A stretch of 64,000 nt of DNA from Micromonospora globbae (GCF_003610785.1 NZ_RAQQ01000018.1:62001-126000); one strand, 5' to 3'; positions 30,152 to 46,123 are shown, numbered from the stretch's first letter. Translations and numbers: made by a program. The notes: generated by a model not told the origin, from the letters alone.

Positions 30152-30813
30152 TTGGTCGCACCACCCTTCTTCGCCTTTGCCTTGGCCGCGGAGCGGACCA
30201 GGACCAGCGCGCCCTTCGGACCGGGGATGGCACCGCGGACGAGCAGGAGGTTGTTCTCGGTGTCGACCGCCTGGACGGTCAGGTTCTGGACGGTGTAGCG
30301 CACGCCACCCATCCGGCCCGCCATCCGGGTGCCCTTGAAGACGCGACCCGGGGTGGCGCAGGCGCCGATCGAGCCGGGCGAGCGGTGCTTGCGCTCGACA
30401 CCGTGGCTGGCGCGCAGACCGTGGAAGCCGTGCCGCTTCATCGGACCGGCGTAGCCCTTGCCCTTGGTCTTGCCGGTCACGTCGACCGACATGCCGGCCG
30501 GGAACTCCTCGACCGTGACCTCCTGGCCCGGCGAGTAGTCGGCGGCGTCGGTGGTGCGCAGCTCCACGATGTGCCGGCGCGGCGCCACGTTCGCCTTGGC
30601 GTAGTGCCCGCTGATCGGCTTCTTCACCTTCCGCGGGTCGATCGCGCCGTACGCCAGCTGGACCGCGGAGTAACCGTCCTTGTCGGCGTCACGAACCTGG
30701 GTGACGACGCACGGGCCGGCCTGCACCACGGTCACGGGCACAACGCGGTTGTTGTCCCAGACCTGGGTCATGCCGAGCTTTGCGCCCAGGATCCCCTTAA
30801 CTTGCCTGTCCAT
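30148..30813 (-). CDS. rplC: 50S ribosomal protein L3
   Basis: 221 residues. Begins [20 protein letters not shown] and carries the long central loop ([20 protein letters not shown]) that reaches the peptidyl-transferase centre. Second gene of the S10 operon. Confidence 0.97.
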   Translation of the reverse strand: MDRQVKGILGAKLGMTQVWDNNRVVPVTVVQAGPCVVTQVRDADKDGYSAVQLAYGAIDPRKVKKPISGHYAKANVAPRRHIVELRTTDAADYSPGQEVTVEEFPAGMSVDVTGKTKGKGYAGPMKRHGFHGLRASHGVERKHRSPGSIGACATPGRVFKGTRMAGRMGGVRYTVQNLTVQAVDTENNLLLVRGAIPGPKGALVLVRSAAKAKAKKGGATK

Positions 30814-30824
30814 TTGTCCGGTCC

Positions 30825-31133
30825 CTACAGCTTGATCTCGATGTCGACGCCAGCCGGCAGGTCGAGGCGCATGAGCGAGTCGACCGTCTTGGGGGTCGGG
30901 TCGATGATGTCGATCAGCCGCTTGTGCGTACGCATCTCGAAGTGCTCGCGCGAGTCCTTGTACTTGTGCGGCGAGCGGATGACGCAGAAACGGTTGATCT
31001 CCGTGGGCAGCGGCACCGGGCCCGCGACCTGCGCCCCGGTACGCGTCACCGTCTCGACGATCTTCCGAGCCGAGGAGTCGACGACCTCGTGGTCATAGGC
31101 CTTGAGCCGGATGCGGATCTTCTGTCCCGCCAT
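30825..31133 (-). CDS. rpsJ: 30S ribosomal protein S10 (NusE)
   Basis: 102 residues; a 30S head protein that is also the NusG-binding factor NusE, linking ribosome and RNA polymerase. Complete from [20 protein letters not shown] to [12 protein letters not shown]. It is the first gene of the S10 operon, after a 349-bp leader and intergenic region. Confidence 0.98.
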
Positions 31134-31328
31134 GGTGGCTTCTGTTCCTTCTCTCGATGCCGCTGTGTTGCGGGCGCCTGTGCCGGCTGGCACAGGCCCA
31201 CTTCGCCGACCCCCGCGGTCGGGCGTGTCGCGCCCTCGGGTCAGGCTCCGCCCCGGGCTCCGGAGCGGTCCGACCACGCGGTGGGTCAAGGCGTCGATCG
31301 CGAATGTCGCGACCTGAACGCCGTGCGA

Positions 31329-31360
31329 GGGTGGTTGGCGGCGCAGGCCGCCAACCACCC
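31329..31360 (-). terminator. 14-bp perfect hairpin upstream of rpsJ
   Basis: GGGTGGTTGGCGGC (31329-31342), loop GCAG, GCCGCCAACCACCC (31347-31360). No U-tract follows. It could be the tuf terminator or a leader attenuator of the S10 operon. Confidence 0.7.
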
Positions 31361-31387
31361 CGCGCTCGACTGTCCCGCCGCCCGGCG

Positions 31388-31404
31388 GTTCGGCTCAGCC
31401 GAAC
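31388..31404 (-). terminator. 7-bp hairpin upstream of rpsJ
   Basis: GTTCGGC, loop TCA, GCCGAAC, perfectly paired; about 80 nt past the tuf stop. Function unresolved (terminator or leader element). Confidence 0.5.
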
Positions 31405-31437
31405 ACGGACGGCGAACTGCCGTTACGCAACCTGACT

Positions 31438-31466
31438 AGTATGCCGCACGACCAGCGGCAGGTCTA
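31438..31466 (-). promoter_or_regulatory. candidate S10 operon promoter
   Basis: - strand -35 TAGACC (31466-31461), 17-nt spacer, -10 CATACT (31443-31438). Each hexamer matches four of six consensus positions, so it is weaker than the str and rpoB promoters seen here. Confidence 0.4.
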
Positions 31467-31482
31467 ATCGGGGTTACCCAGC

Positions 31483-32676
31483 TCACTTGATGATCTTGGT
31501 GACGAACCCGGCGCCGACGGTGCGGCCACCCTCGCGGATCGCGAACTTGAGGTTCTCCTCCATGGCGACGGGCTGGATCAGCTTCACCGTCATGGTGGTG
31601 TTGTCACCCGGCATGACCATCTCGGTGCCCTCGGGCAGCGTGACGACACCGGTCACGTCCGTGGTCCGGAAGTAGAACTGCGGACGGTAGTTCTGGAAGA
31701 ACGGGGTGTGCCGGCCGCCCTCCTCCTTGGAGAGGATGTAGACGGTCGCCTCGAACTCCGTGTGCGGGGTCGTGGTGCCCGGCTTGATGACGACCTGGCC
31801 GCGCTCGACGTCCTCGCGCTTGATGCCACGCAGCAGCAGACCGACGTTCTCACCCGCGCGGGCCTCGTCGAGCAGCTTGCGGAACATCTCGATACCGGTG
31901 ACGACCGTCTTCTGCGACTTGTCGCGGATACCGACGATCTCCACCTCCTCGTTCGGCTTGAGGACGCCGCGCTCGACGCGACCGGTGACGACGGTGCCAC
32001 GACCGGTGATCGTGAAGACGTCCTCGATCGGCATCAGGAACGGCTTCTCGGTCTCGCGCTCCGGCTGCGGGATCGCGGTGTCGACCGCGGTCATCAGGTC
32101 CAGCAGCTTCTGGGTCCACTCGGGGTCGCCCTCGAGGGCCTTCAGCGCCGACACCCGAACGACCGGCAGGTCGTCACCCGGGTACTCCTGCGAGGAGAGC
32201 AGCTCGCGGACCTCGAGCTCGACGAGCTCCAGGAGTTCCTCGTCGTCGACCATGTCGCTCTTGTTGAGCGCCACGACGATGTACGGCACGCCGACCTGGC
32301 GGGCCAGCAGCACGTGCTCGCGGGTCTGCGGCATCGGGCCGTCGGTCGCCGCCACCACCAGGATCGCGCCGTCCATCTGGGCGGCACCGGTGATCATGTT
32401 CTTGATGTAGTCGGCGTGACCGGGGCAGTCGACGTGCGCGTAGTGCCGCGCCTCGGTCTGGTACTCGACGTGCGCGATCGAGATCGTGATGCCGCGGGCC
32501 TTCTCCTCCGGCGCCTTGTCGATCTCGTCGAACGGCGTGTACGGGTTCAGGTCCGGGTACTGGTCGTGCAGGACCTTGGTGATGGCCGCCGTCAGCGTCG
32601 TCTTACCGTGGTCGATGTGACCAATGGTGCCGATGTTGACGTGCGGCTTAGTCCGCTCGAACTTCGCCTTCGCCAC
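31483..32676 (-). CDS. tuf: elongation factor Tu
   Basis: 397 residues. GTPase that delivers aminoacyl-tRNA. G1 GHIDHGKT, G3 DCPGH, G4 NKSD and the three-domain length are all present. The GTG start has AGGAGGA 5 nt upstream. It is the last gene of the str operon (rpsL-rpsG-fusA-tuf); a hairpin after fusA may lower or modulate read-through. I did not find a convincing tuf-specific promoter. Confidence 0.98.
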   Translation of the reverse strand: MAKAKFERTKPHVNIGTIGHIDHGKTTLTAAITKVLHDQYPDLNPYTPFDEIDKAPEEKARGITISIAHVEYQTEARHYAHVDCPGHADYIKNMITGAAQMDGAILVVAATDGPMPQTREHVLLARQVGVPYIVVALNKSDMVDDEELLELVELEVRELLSSQEYPGDDLPVVRVSALKALEGDPEWTQKLLDLMTAVDTAIPQPERETEKPFLMPIEDVFTITGRGTVVTGRVERGVLKPNEEVEIVGIRDKSQKTVVTGIEMFRKLLDEARAGENVGLLLRGIKREDVERGQVVIKPGTTTPHTEFEATVYILSKEEGGRHTPFFQNYRPQFYFRTTDVTGVVTLPEGTEMVMPGDNTTMTVKLIQPVAMEENLKFAIREGGRTVGAGFVTKIIK

Positions 32677-32831
32677 TGGTGTCCTCCTGTGGACTGTTTG
32701 GTTCGTACGCCCGGCGCGCCATTCGGCGCTTAGGACTCTGTCGACAGCCTTTCCGGCCTTCCGACCGGAGAGCTTTTCGTGGGTTCTGCGGCGGTGAAGC
32801 CTACAGGCCCGGTCTCACGCAGCCCGACCGT

Positions 32832-32867
32832 GGTGGCCGCGGGCGGGAGAACCCTCCCGCGACCACC
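32832..32867 (-). terminator. hairpin between fusA and tuf
   Basis: An 18-nt arm (32832-32849) pairs with a 14-nt arm (32854-32867) around loop AACC, with a small bulge and one C-A mismatch. It begins 26 nt past the fusA stop. Confidence 0.55.
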
Positions 32868-32892
32868 GACGGGTCGTCAGCTCAGGTGAGCG

Positions 32893-34989
<2,097 letters not shown>

Positions 34990-35033
34990 TTCAATCCCTA
35001 CTTATCGTCGTCTCGACACAACTGGTTGCGGTC

Positions 35034-35054
35034 CCGGCGCCTCGTGGGCGCCGG
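35034..35054 (-). terminator. hairpin between rpsG and fusA
   Basis: CCGGCGCC, loop TCGTG, GGCGCCGG, perfect 8 bp, starting 10 nt past the rpsG stop. It may be a processing or weak termination site. Confidence 0.5.
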
Positions 35055-35064
35055 AACCAGGGTG

Positions 35065-35535
35065 TTACCAGCGGTAGTGCGCGAAGGCCTTGTTGGACTC
35101 GGCCATCTTGTGGGTGTCCTCGCGCCGCTTGACGGCGGCACCGAGGCCGTTGCTCGCGTCCAGCAGCTCGTTCATGAGCCGCTCGACCATGGTCTTCTCG
35201 CGGCGGGCGCGAGCGTAGGTGACCAGCCAGCGCAGGCCGAGGGTGGTCGCGCGGGCCGGCCGGACCTCGACCGGAACCTGGTAGGTGGCACCACCGACGC
35301 GGCGGCTGCGGACCTCGAGCGTCGGCTTCACGTTGTCCATCGCGCGCTTCAGCGTGACGACCGGGTCGGTGCCGGACTTCTCGCGGCAGCCCTCGAGGGC
35401 CGCGTACACGATGCGCTCGGCGAGCTGCCGCTTGCCGCGCAGCAGGATCTTGTTCACCAACTGGGTGACCAGCGGCGAGTTGTACACCGGGTCAGCGACC
35501 AGCGGCCGCCGCGGAGCGGGTCCCTTACGCGGCAT
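35065..35535 (-). CDS. rpsG: 30S ribosomal protein S7
   Basis: 156 residues. Primary binder of the 16S rRNA 3' domain. Starts [20 protein letters not shown] and ends NKAFAHYRW, complete. In E. coli S7 represses the str operon. It is separated from rpsL by one base. Confidence 0.97.
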   Translation of the reverse strand: MPRKGPAPRRPLVADPVYNSPLVTQLVNKILLRGKRQLAERIVYAALEGCREKSGTDPVVTLKRAMDNVKPTLEVRSRRVGGATYQVPVEVRPARATTLGLRWLVTYARARREKTMVERLMNELLDASNGLGAAVKRREDTHKMAESNKAFAHYRW

Positions 35536-35536
35536 G

Positions 35537-35911
35537 TCAGCTCTTCTCCTTCTTCGCGCCGTAGCGGCTGCGCGCCTGCTTGCGGTTGCGGACACCCTGG
35601 GTGTCCAGCGAACCGCGGACGATCTTGTAGCGCACGCCGGGCAGGTCCTTCACACGGCCGCCGCGGACGAGCACGATCGAGTGCTCCTGCAGGTTGTGTC
35701 CGACACCCGGGATGTAGGCGGTCACCTCGATCTGGCTGCTGAGCTTGACACGAGCGACCTTGCGCAGCGCCGAGTTCGGCTTCTTCGGGGTGGTGGTGTA
35801 CACGCGGGTGCACACGCCGCGCCGCTGAGGGGATCCCTTCAGCGCCGGGGTCTTGGTCTTGCTCGTCTTCGCCTGGCGGCCCTTTCGGACCAGCTGCTGG
35901 ATCGTGGGCAC
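35537..35911 (-). CDS. rpsL: 30S ribosomal protein S12
   Basis: 124 residues; decoding-centre protein. The streptomycin-sensitive residues K43 (TTTPKKPNS) and K88 (GRVKDLPG) are wild type, as is the aspartate that is usually methylthiolated (D89). GTG start at the family N-terminus ([11 protein letters not shown]). First gene of the str operon, with a leader of about 295 nt. Confidence 0.97.
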   Translation of the reverse strand: MPTIQQLVRKGRQAKTSKTKTPALKGSPQRRGVCTRVYTTTPKKPNSALRKVARVKLSSQIEVTAYIPGVGHNLQEHSIVLVRGGRVKDLPGVRYKIVRGSLDTQGVRNRKQARSRYGAKKEKS

Positions 35912-36447
35912 CGGGTTTCTCCGCTCCCTTCGGCCGCTGCCGCGGCCGCGCCGTCTGCCGTAACCGACCGGATGATCGGCTCTCCTACATTCCGACCAGG
36001 GCCACCTCTCGGGGGTCCCGGCACCCGCGGTCGGGCGTGTCGCCCAGCTCACGGATTATCGGTGCTGACGCTCGCACGCGCACCGGTTTGTCACCGGCAC
36101 GCGGGTCGCCCCGCACCGGATCTTTGGCTCTGCCGTGCTGCCGCCAGGACTCCGAACCACCGGAACCAGCGCACGCACGAGGGGCCCGGGCAGGCCCGGG
36201 CACAAGGGGAAAGGGTACCTACCACAGCCGCCCAGGTCAAAACGGAGTGGTCCGCCGAACCACGCCGCCGAGGCGATCGGATGGCCGTCGGGTCTGTCCC
36301 GCCTGCGCGCCCCTGATGGGCACCTACGAATACAAGTGTACCGGCTTCCACCGGGTACGGCCCCGTCGGCCCCGTAGCCCGCCCGGCACCGCCGGCGCCC
36401 GCCCGTCCCGGTTTGGTCACGCCCGCCCGGCCCGCCCGCGCGGTCCG
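35912..36447 (-). other. str operon promoter and leader region
   Basis: A 536-bp stretch with no supportable gene. It contains the str promoter (36240-36212) and a long untranslated leader up to rpsL. The part above 36240 is the 3' flank of the proline-rich DUF4190-like gene; I found no strong terminator there. Confidence 0.7.
36212..36240 (-). promoter_or_regulatory. str operon promoter
   Basis: - strand -35 TTGACC (36240-36235), exactly 17-nt spacer, -10 TACCCT (36217-36212). This is the best promoter match in the window and implies a leader of about 295 nt before rpsL. Confidence 0.75.
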
Positions 36448-37572
36448 TCAGCTCAGTGAGATCACCAGGGCGAGGGCCAGGCCGAGCAGGCTGAGTCCCA
36501 GGCCCACGCCACCGCAGCTCACGCCGGCCATCGCGAGCCCCCGACCGGTGAACCGCACGCCGGGTGGCGGCACCGGCCGGGCGATCTGCCGCCGGGCGAG
36601 CAGCCCGGAGACGATCGCGCCCACGCCGGTGAGGACGCCGAGCACGGTGAACGCCCCGGCCGCCCAGACCCCCGTCCAGCTCTGCCCGGCCACGCCGAAG
36701 CAGATGACGAGCACGGAGACGAGGATCGACACGATTCCCGCCACGAGCGCGCCCACCGCGAGCCCGGACGTGACCGGCGGCACATCGAGGTGCACCACGC
36801 CGAACGGCGTGCCCGCCACCGGCTCGACCCGGGCCGGCGCGAGGCGCTGGGCGTCCCGGGGCGGCGGGACGTGCGTGACCGGCGGCGCCCCCCAGCTCGG
36901 CGCTCCCGGCGCCGGCCCGGGGGCGGGCCCACCCCACGGGCCCGGAGCGGGGACGGGCGACCCGTGCCCGCCTCCCTGCCCCCAACCGCCGGGTGCGGGC
37001 GCACCCCAGCCGGGCGGCACCGGTCCCGGGCCGCCGGGCGCGGGAACGCCCCAGCCGGAGGCTTCTGCTCCCGGGCCGCCCGACGCGGGAGCGCCCCAGC
37101 CGGAGGCTTCTGCTCCCGGGCCGCCCGACGCGGGAGCGCCCCAGCCGGATGGTCCCGTTCCCGGGCTACCGGGCACGGGAGAGGCCCAGCCATGCCCTTC
37201 CGGCCCCCGACCGGCGGAAGCGGGAGCACCCCAACCGCCGGGGCCCGACGGCGGGCCCCAGCCCGGCGCGGCCGGCGTCGGCGGAGCACCCCAGCCGGGA
37301 GCCCCGGGCGGCGCCGGCGGAACGGACCCGGCCGGGCCAGACGCAGCCGGCACCGGCCCGGTCGCACCCGACGCGGGCACGGTACCGCCGGGGGCGGGAG
37401 AGGCAGGCGTGGCGCCGGACGGCCAGGCCGGCCCGGCGGGAGGCGGCGGAGCTTCGGCCGGCCGGTCGTGCGGCGAGGATCCGGCCTGCCCGGAAACGCC
37501 GGCGTCAGCCGCGTCCGGGGTGCCCGAGGGCCCCGTGTGGTCACCCGACGGGGGCCGCGCCGGTTCCGTCAC
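36448..37572 (-). CDS. proline/glycine-rich DUF4190-like membrane protein
   Basis: 374 residues. The N-terminal two thirds (about 1-240) is low-complexity Pro/Gly/Ala/Trp with GWGAPASGG-type repeats. The C-terminus (about 255-374) has four hydrophobic helices of DUF4190 type (VGALVAGIVSILVSVLVICF and following). Function unknown; such proteins are common in actinobacterial envelopes. GTG start at 37572 chosen because GAGGAGG lies 5 nt upstream; an ATG 30 bp further upstream lacks a site. The next upstream gene has the same two-part layout. Confidence 0.75.
   Translation of the reverse strand: MTEPARPPSGDHTGPSGTPDAADAGVSGQAGSSPHDRPAEAPPPPAGPAWPSGATPASPAPGGTVPASGATGPVPAASGPAGSVPPAPPGAPGWGAPPTPAAPGWGPPSGPGGWGAPASAGRGPEGHGWASPVPGSPGTGPSGWGAPASGGPGAEASGWGAPASGGPGAEASGWGVPAPGGPGPVPPGWGAPAPGGWGQGGGHGSPVPAPGPWGGPAPGPAPGAPSWGAPPVTHVPPPRDAQRLAPARVEPVAGTPFGVVHLDVPPVTSGLAVGALVAGIVSILVSVLVICFGVAGQSWTGVWAAGAFTVLGVLTGVGAIVSGLLARRQIARPVPPPGVRFTGRGLAMAGVSCGGVGLGLSLLGLALALVISLS
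37051..37140 (-). repeat. two identical 45-bp tandem repeats
   Basis: Units 37051-37095 and 37096-37140 are identical and encode a 15-residue block containing GWGAPASGGPGAEAS; more degenerate copies flank them. They lie in the low-complexity part of the membrane protein. Confidence 0.85.
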
Positions 37573-37680
37573 GGGTTCCTCCTCATCGACTCCGGCCGTC
37601 ACCGACGCGACGGACAGGGCCAGGCTACCGCCGGAGGTGGCACCGCCCGCGCCGGGCGCGTACCGCTCCCTCCGGCGGGA

Positions 37681-38049
37681 TCAGTCGACGGTCGACGGGT
37701 AGTCGTGCCCGAACGGCGCCTCGGCCAACTGGACGACCCCGATCACCACGACGGTCACCAGGGTGACGGCGGCCAGCACCAGGCCGGTCCACGCCAACCG
37801 CTCCCCCCGCCGCAGCCAGGCCGCGCCGGTGAGGAAACCCCCCGAGGCGTACGCCTCCCGGCGCGCCTGCCGCGACAGTTGCAGCGCCACGGCTGCCGGC
37901 ACGATCCCGCCCACGAAGAGCCCGGTCACCGCGGCCATCAGACCCAGGGCGAAGACGGCACGGGCCTTCGTCGCGCGGACCGGCTCGGGATCGAGCGGGT
38001 GGCGCGGCACCTGCGGGGCGACGGGCACCTGCCCTGGCGCGGTCGTCAT
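37681..38049 (-). CDS. small DUF4190-like membrane protein
   Basis: 122 residues with a short Pro-rich cytoplasmic N-terminus (MTTAPGQVPVAPQVPRHPLD) and two transmembrane helices (about 30-55 and 83-107) split by a basic loop (SRQARREAYASGGF). It resembles the C-terminal domain of the next gene, with which it probably forms a pair. The start at 38049 is preferred because the codons above it (MMGG) have no ribosome binding site. Function unknown. Confidence 0.7.
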   Translation of the reverse strand: MTTAPGQVPVAPQVPRHPLDPEPVRATKARAVFALGLMAAVTGLFVGGIVPAAVALQLSRQARREAYASGGFLTGAAWLRRGERLAWTGLVLAAVTLVTVVVIGVVQLAEAPFGHDYPSTVD

Positions 38050-38093
38050 GCCACCCATCATGCCCCGCCCACTGCTCCCAGAGGATCCGGACG

Positions 38094-38129
38094 CGACGAG
38101 GCCCCCGGCGCATGCCGGGGGCCTCGTCG
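38094..38129. terminator. strong terminator after rpoC
   Basis: A 16-bp perfect stem (38094-38109 with 38114-38129) around loop GCAT, with the core GAGGCCCCCGGC. It begins 10 nt past the rpoC stop and is the clear end of the rpoBC transcript. Confidence 0.85.
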
Positions 38130-38139
38130 TTCGTGCTGC

Positions 38140-42027
<3,888 letters not shown>

Positions 42028-42083
42028 GTTATATATCCCTCACACGTCGCTTTGTTGCGCCAGCAGCTCATCGGGGTCGGGCC

Positions 42084-42107
42084 CCGGGGGCGGTCGCCCG
42101 CCCCCGG
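42084..42107 (-). terminator. hairpin between rpoB and rpoC
   Basis: CCGGGGGCGG, loop TCGC, CCGCCCCCGG: a perfect 10-bp stem, 11 nt past the rpoB stop. Since rpoC must be co-expressed, it more likely marks an RNA-processing or pause site than full termination. Confidence 0.55.
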
Positions 42108-42117
42108 AGGCTCGACG

Positions 42118-45100
42118 TCACACTTCCTCGACCGAGCTCGGCTCGCGCCGGGACAGGTCGATGCCCAGCTCCTCGGCGGCCCGGAACACCTCGTCGTCGG
42201 TCTCGCGCATCTCGAGGGCCACGCCGTCGCTGGAGAGCACCTCGACGTTGAGGCACAGCGACTGCAGCTCCTTGAGCAGCACCTTGAACGACTCCGGGAT
42301 GCCCGGCTCCGGGATGTTCTCGCCCTTGACGATGGCCTCGTAGACCTTCACCCGGCCGAGAACGTCGTCGGACTTGATCGTCAGCAGCTCCTGCAGGGCG
42401 TACGCGGCGCCGTACGCCTGCATCGCCCAGCACTCCATCTCACCGAAGCGCTGACCACCGAACTGCGCCTTACCACCCAGCGGCTGCTGCGTGATCATCG
42501 AGTACGGACCGGTCGACCGAGCGTGGATCTTGTCGTCGACCAGGTGGTTGAGCTTCAGGATGTAGATGTAGCCGACCGCGATCGGGTCCGGCAGCGGCTC
42601 ACCGGAGCGGCCGTCGAACAGCCGCGCCTTGCCGCTGCGGCCGATCAGCTGCTGGCCGTCGCGGTTGGGCAGCGTCGACTCGAGCAGACCGGCGATCTCC
42701 TCCTCGCGGGCACCGTCGAAGACCGGGGTGGCCACGTTGGTGTCCGGCTCGGACTCGTCGGCGCCGATCGCCTGGAGCTGCCGCTTCCACTCGGCGTCCT
42801 CGCCCTCGATCTTCCAGCCGGTCTTGGCCACCCAGCCGAGGTGCGTCTCCAGCACCTGGCCGATGTTCATCCGGCTCGGCACACCCAGCGGGTTGAGCAC
42901 GATGTCGACCGGGGTGCCGTCCTCGAGGAACGGCATGTCCTCGATCGGGAGGATCTTGGAGATGACGCCCTTGTTGCCGTGACGGCCGGCGAGCTTGTCG
43001 CCGTCCTGGATCTTCCGCTTCTGGGCGACGTAGACCCGGACCAGCTCGTTGACGCCCGGAGGCAGCTCGTCGCCGTCCTCGCGGGAGAAGGTACGCACGC
43101 CGATGACCGTGCCGGTCTCACCGTGCGGCACCTTCAGCGAGGTGTCCCGGACCTCGCGCGCCTTCTCGCCGAAGATCGCGCGGAGCAGCCGCTCCTCCGG
43201 GGTCAGCTCGGTCTCACCCTTCGGGGTGACCTTGCCGACCAGGATGTCGCCGGGGACGACCTCGGCGCCGATCCGGATGATGCCGCGCTCGTCGAGGTCG
43301 GCGAGCATCTCCTCGCTGACGTTCGGGATGTCGCGGGTGATCTCCTCCGGGCCGAGCTTGGTGTCCCGGGCGTCGACCTCGTGCTCCTCGATGTGGATCG
43401 AGGTGAGCACGTCCTGCTGCACGAGGCGCTGCGACAGGATGATCGCGTCCTCGTAGTTGTGGCCCTCCCAGGTCATGAACGCCACGAGCAGGTTGCGCCC
43501 GAGCGCCATCTCGCCCTCGTCGGTGCACGGGCCGTCGGCGATGACCTGGCCGGCCTCGACGCGGTCGCCCTCGAAGACGACCGGCTTCTGGTTGACGCAG
43601 GAGCCGGCGTTGGAGCGGCGGAACTTGTGCAGCAGGTACGTCCGGCGGTGGCCGTCGTCCTGGTGGACGGTGATGTAGTCGGCGCAGAGGTCCTCGACGA
43701 CACCGCCGACCTCGGCGACCACCACGTCACCGGCGTCCACGGCCGCCCGGTACTCCATGCCGGTGCCGACCAGCGGCGCCTCGGCCTTGACCAGCGGCAC
43801 CGCCTGGCGCTGCATGTTCGCGCCCATGAGCGCCCGGTTGGCGTCGTCGTGCTCGAGGAACGGGATCATCGCCGTCGCGACCGAGGTCATCTGCCGCGGC
43901 GACACGTCCATGTAGTCCACGGCCTCCGGCGGGACGTCCTCCGTCTCGCCGCCCTTACGGCGGACCAGGACGCGGTCCTCGGCGAACGAGCCGTCGGACT
44001 TCAGCGGCGCGTTGGCCTGCGCCTTGACGTACCGGTCCTCCTCGTCCGCGGTCAGGTAGTCGATCTGGTCGGTGACCCGACCGTCGACGACCTTCCGGTA
44101 CGGCGTCTCGATGAAGCCGAACGGGTTGACCCGGGCGAAGGTGGAGAGCGCGCCGATCAGACCGATGTTCGGGCCTTCCGGCGTCTCGATCGGGCACATC
44201 CGGCCGTAGTGGGACGGGTGCACGTCACGGACCTCGAAGCCGGCCCGCTCCCGGGACAGACCACCCGGGCCGAGCGCGCTCAGCCGGCGCCGGTGGGTCA
44301 GGCCCGCCAGCGGGTTGGTCTGGTCCATGAACTGGGACAGCTGCGACGTGCCGAAGAACTCCTTGATCGCCGCCACGACCGGGCGGATGTTGATCAGGGT
44401 CTGCGGCGTGATCGCCTCGACGTCCTGGGTGGTCATCCGCTCCCGGACGACCCGCTCCATGCGGGACAGGCCGACCCGGACCTGGTTCTGGATCAGCTCG
44501 CCCACCGTGCGCAGGCGCCGGTTGCCGAAGTGGTCGATGTCGTCGGCCTCGTAGCCGTCCTCACCGGCGTGCAGCCGGCACAGGTACTCCACGGTGGCGA
44601 CGATGTCGTCCTCGGTCAGCGTGCCGGTGGTGATCGGCACGTCGATGTTGAGCTTCTTGTTGAACTTGTACCGGCCGACCTTGGCCAGGTCGTACCGCTT
44701 CGGGTTGAAGAAGAGGTTGTCGAGCAGGGTCTGCGCGTTCTCACGCGTCGGCGGCTCGCCGGGGCGCAGCTTGCGGTAGATGTCGAGCAGCGCCTCGTCC
44801 TGGCCGGCGATGTGGTCCTTCTCGAGCGTGGTCATCATGAGCTCGGACCAGCCGAAGCGCTCACGGATCTGCTCGTTGGACCAACCGATGGCCTTGAGCA
44901 GGACCGTGACGGCCTGCCGGCGCTTGCGGTCGATGCGGACGCCGACCGTGTCGCGCTTGTCGATGTCGAACTCCAGCCAGGCACCCCGGCTCGGGATGAC
45001 CTTGACGCTGGAGAGGTCGCGGTCGGAGGTCTTGTCCGGCTGCTTGTCGAAGTAGACGCCCGGGGACCGGACGAGCTGGCTCACCACGACGCGCTCGGTG

Positions 45101-45549
45101 CCGTTGATGATGAAGGTGCCCTTCGGCGTCATCATCGGGAAGTCACCCATGAACACCGTCTGGCTCTTGATCTCGCCAGTGGTGTTGTTGGTGAACTCCG
45201 CGGTCACGAAGAGCGGGGCGCAGTACGTGAGGTCCTTCTCCTTGCACTCCTCGATCGAGGCCTTGACCTCGTCGAAGCGCGGGGACGAGAAGGAGAGCGA
45301 CATGGTGCCGGAGAAGTCCTCAATGGGACTGATCTCGTCGAGGATCTCCGCGAGACCCGAGCGTGCGTGCGGGTCGTCCGCCGACCGGCCCTGCCAGGCC
45401 TCGTTGCCGATCAGCCAGTCGAAGGACTCGGTCTGGATGGCGAGGAGGTTGGGGACCTCGAGGTGTTCGGTGATCCTGCCGAAAGAAACTCGGCGGGGAG
45501 CGAATGCGCTCGACGTACGACTGGTCTTCGCAGGGCGGGAAGCTGCCAA
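42118..45549 (-). CDS. rpoB: RNA polymerase beta subunit
   Basis: 1143 residues. All core regions are present, ending [19 protein letters not shown] start chosen: GGAAGGA lies 6 nt upstream and the protein then begins [14 protein letters not shown], like other actinobacterial RpoB proteins. The rifampicin-resistance region reads [20 protein letters not shown]; relative to the Streptomyces/E. coli pattern it has T for N518, A for S522 and R for K527 (E. coli numbers), while Q513, D516, H526 and S531 are retained. It has its own promoter about 130 bp upstream as well as possible read-through from rplJL. Confidence 0.98.
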   Translation of the reverse strand: MAASRPAKTSRTSSAFAPRRVSFGRITEHLEVPNLLAIQTESFDWLIGNEAWQGRSADDPHARSGLAEILDEISPIEDFSGTMSLSFSSPRFDEVKASIEECKEKDLTYCAPLFVTAEFTNNTTGEIKSQTVFMGDFPMMTPKGTFIINGTERVVVSQLVRSPGVYFDKQPDKTSDRDLSSVKVIPSRGAWLEFDIDKRDTVGVRIDRKRRQAVTVLLKAIGWSNEQIRERFGWSELMMTTLEKDHIAGQDEALLDIYRKLRPGEPPTRENAQTLLDNLFFNPKRYDLAKVGRYKFNKKLNIDVPITTGTLTEDDIVATVEYLCRLHAGEDGYEADDIDHFGNRRLRTVGELIQNQVRVGLSRMERVVRERMTTQDVEAITPQTLINIRPVVAAIKEFFGTSQLSQFMDQTNPLAGLTHRRRLSALGPGGLSRERAGFEVRDVHPSHYGRMCPIETPEGPNIGLIGALSTFARVNPFGFIETPYRKVVDGRVTDQIDYLTADEEDRYVKAQANAPLKSDGSFAEDRVLVRRKGGETEDVPPEAVDYMDVSPRQMTSVATAMIPFLEHDDANRALMGANMQRQAVPLVKAEAPLVGTGMEYRAAVDAGDVVVAEVGGVVEDLCADYITVHQDDGHRRTYLLHKFRRSNAGSCVNQKPVVFEGDRVEAGQVIADGPCTDEGEMALGRNLLVAFMTWEGHNYEDAIILSQRLVQQDVLTSIHIEEHEVDARDTKLGPEEITRDIPNVSEEMLADLDERGIIRIGAEVVPGDILVGKVTPKGETELTPEERLLRAIFGEKAREVRDTSLKVPHGETGTVIGVRTFSREDGDELPPGVNELVRVYVAQKRKIQDGDKLAGRHGNKGVISKILPIEDMPFLEDGTPVDIVLNPLGVPSRMNIGQVLETHLGWVAKTGWKIEGEDAEWKRQLQAIGADESEPDTNVATPVFDGAREEEIAGLLESTLPNRDGQQLIGRSGKARLFDGRSGEPLPDPIAVGYIYILKLNHLVDDKIHARSTGPYSMITQQPLGGKAQFGGQRFGEMECWAMQAYGAAYALQELLTIKSDDVLGRVKVYEAIVKGENIPEPGIPESFKVLLKELQSLCLNVEVLSSDGVALEMRETDDEVFRAAEELGIDLSRREPSSVEEV

Positions 45550-45676
45550 GATGCGTCCTTCCGAGGACCGGTGCTGCAGAACGGCTGGTACGCGTGCACT
45601 CCAATGACCCCACCAGAAATATCCGGAAACGGACATTTCCGAGCAGGGGTCAAGTCGGAAGGCAGCGCAAACTAGC

Positions 45677-45705
45677 AGTGTAGCCGAGAGGCTAACCGCT
45701 GTCCA
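45677..45705 (-). promoter_or_regulatory. rpoB promoter
   Basis: - strand -35 TGGACA (45705-45700), 17-nt spacer, -10 TACACT (45682-45677). Good matches in both hexamers. The transcript would start near 45670. Confidence 0.7.
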
Positions 45706-46082
45706 GCCCACCCCCACAGGTCATTGCGGAACGTGCTCCGGGACCCCGGAAACCGGGTCGACCGGGCCGCTCGGAACGCAATGTTCCCGCTGGGCCGCTC
45801 GGGTGCCGCGGACGATGGTGCCGCCGCTGCAATACCCGCCTGGTGGCCGTCGCAAGCGCGGAAGGTCTTGCTGGTGTCAGCGTGCCTGGCAGCCCGGTGC
45901 CGCGTCAAGGCCCGGCCTCCGGGTCGCCGCGTCTTTCCCGCCCGTCCGGCCCGGCGACCCGTCGCACGCCGACCCCGCCCTGCGCGTGGACGCCCAGCTC
46001 ACGCGCGCTGCCGCCGGGGTCACCAACGCGGCGGGCGGCGACCCGCTGTCGGATCGCCGCCCGCTGTGGCGCGGTGTGTGCC

Positions 46083-46100
46083 CCGGCTCACGTGAGCCGG
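46083..46100 (-). terminator. palindromic terminator or attenuator after rplL
   Basis: CCGGCTCACGTGAGCCGG, a perfect 18-bp palindrome 23 nt past the rplL stop, with partial GTGT/ACAC pairing outside. It probably reduces rplJL transcription into rpoBC, as known for this junction in other bacteria. Confidence 0.6.
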
Positions 46101-46123
46101 ACACGCGCAGGTGGAGCCTCAGG

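Larger units (their letters stand above)
31134..31482 (-). other. tuf-rpsJ intergenic region: S10 operon leader with hairpins
   Basis: No coding potential. On the - strand it carries, after the tuf stop, a candidate promoter (31466-31438), a 7-bp perfect hairpin (31404-31388) and a 14-bp perfect hairpin (31360-31329), then about 195 nt before rpsJ. If the promoter is right, both hairpins lie in the first 105 nt of the S10 mRNA. If not, they are tuf terminators. Confidence 0.6.
45550..46123 (-). other. rplL-rpoB intergenic region
   Basis: 574 bp with no gene. On the - strand, in order: terminator-like palindrome after rplL (46100-46083), a long unassigned stretch with an inverted CATTGCG/CGCAATG pair (45722-45728 and 45777-45783) enclosing GC-rich sequence, the rpoB promoter (45705-45677), and a leader of about 120 nt. 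Confidence 0.7.

Noticed and set aside
31483-32676. A tuf-specific promoter with TAGGCT at 32803-32798
   Set aside because: A -10-like hexamer exists, but no TTG-type -35 at 16-19 nt was found, so I did not list it.
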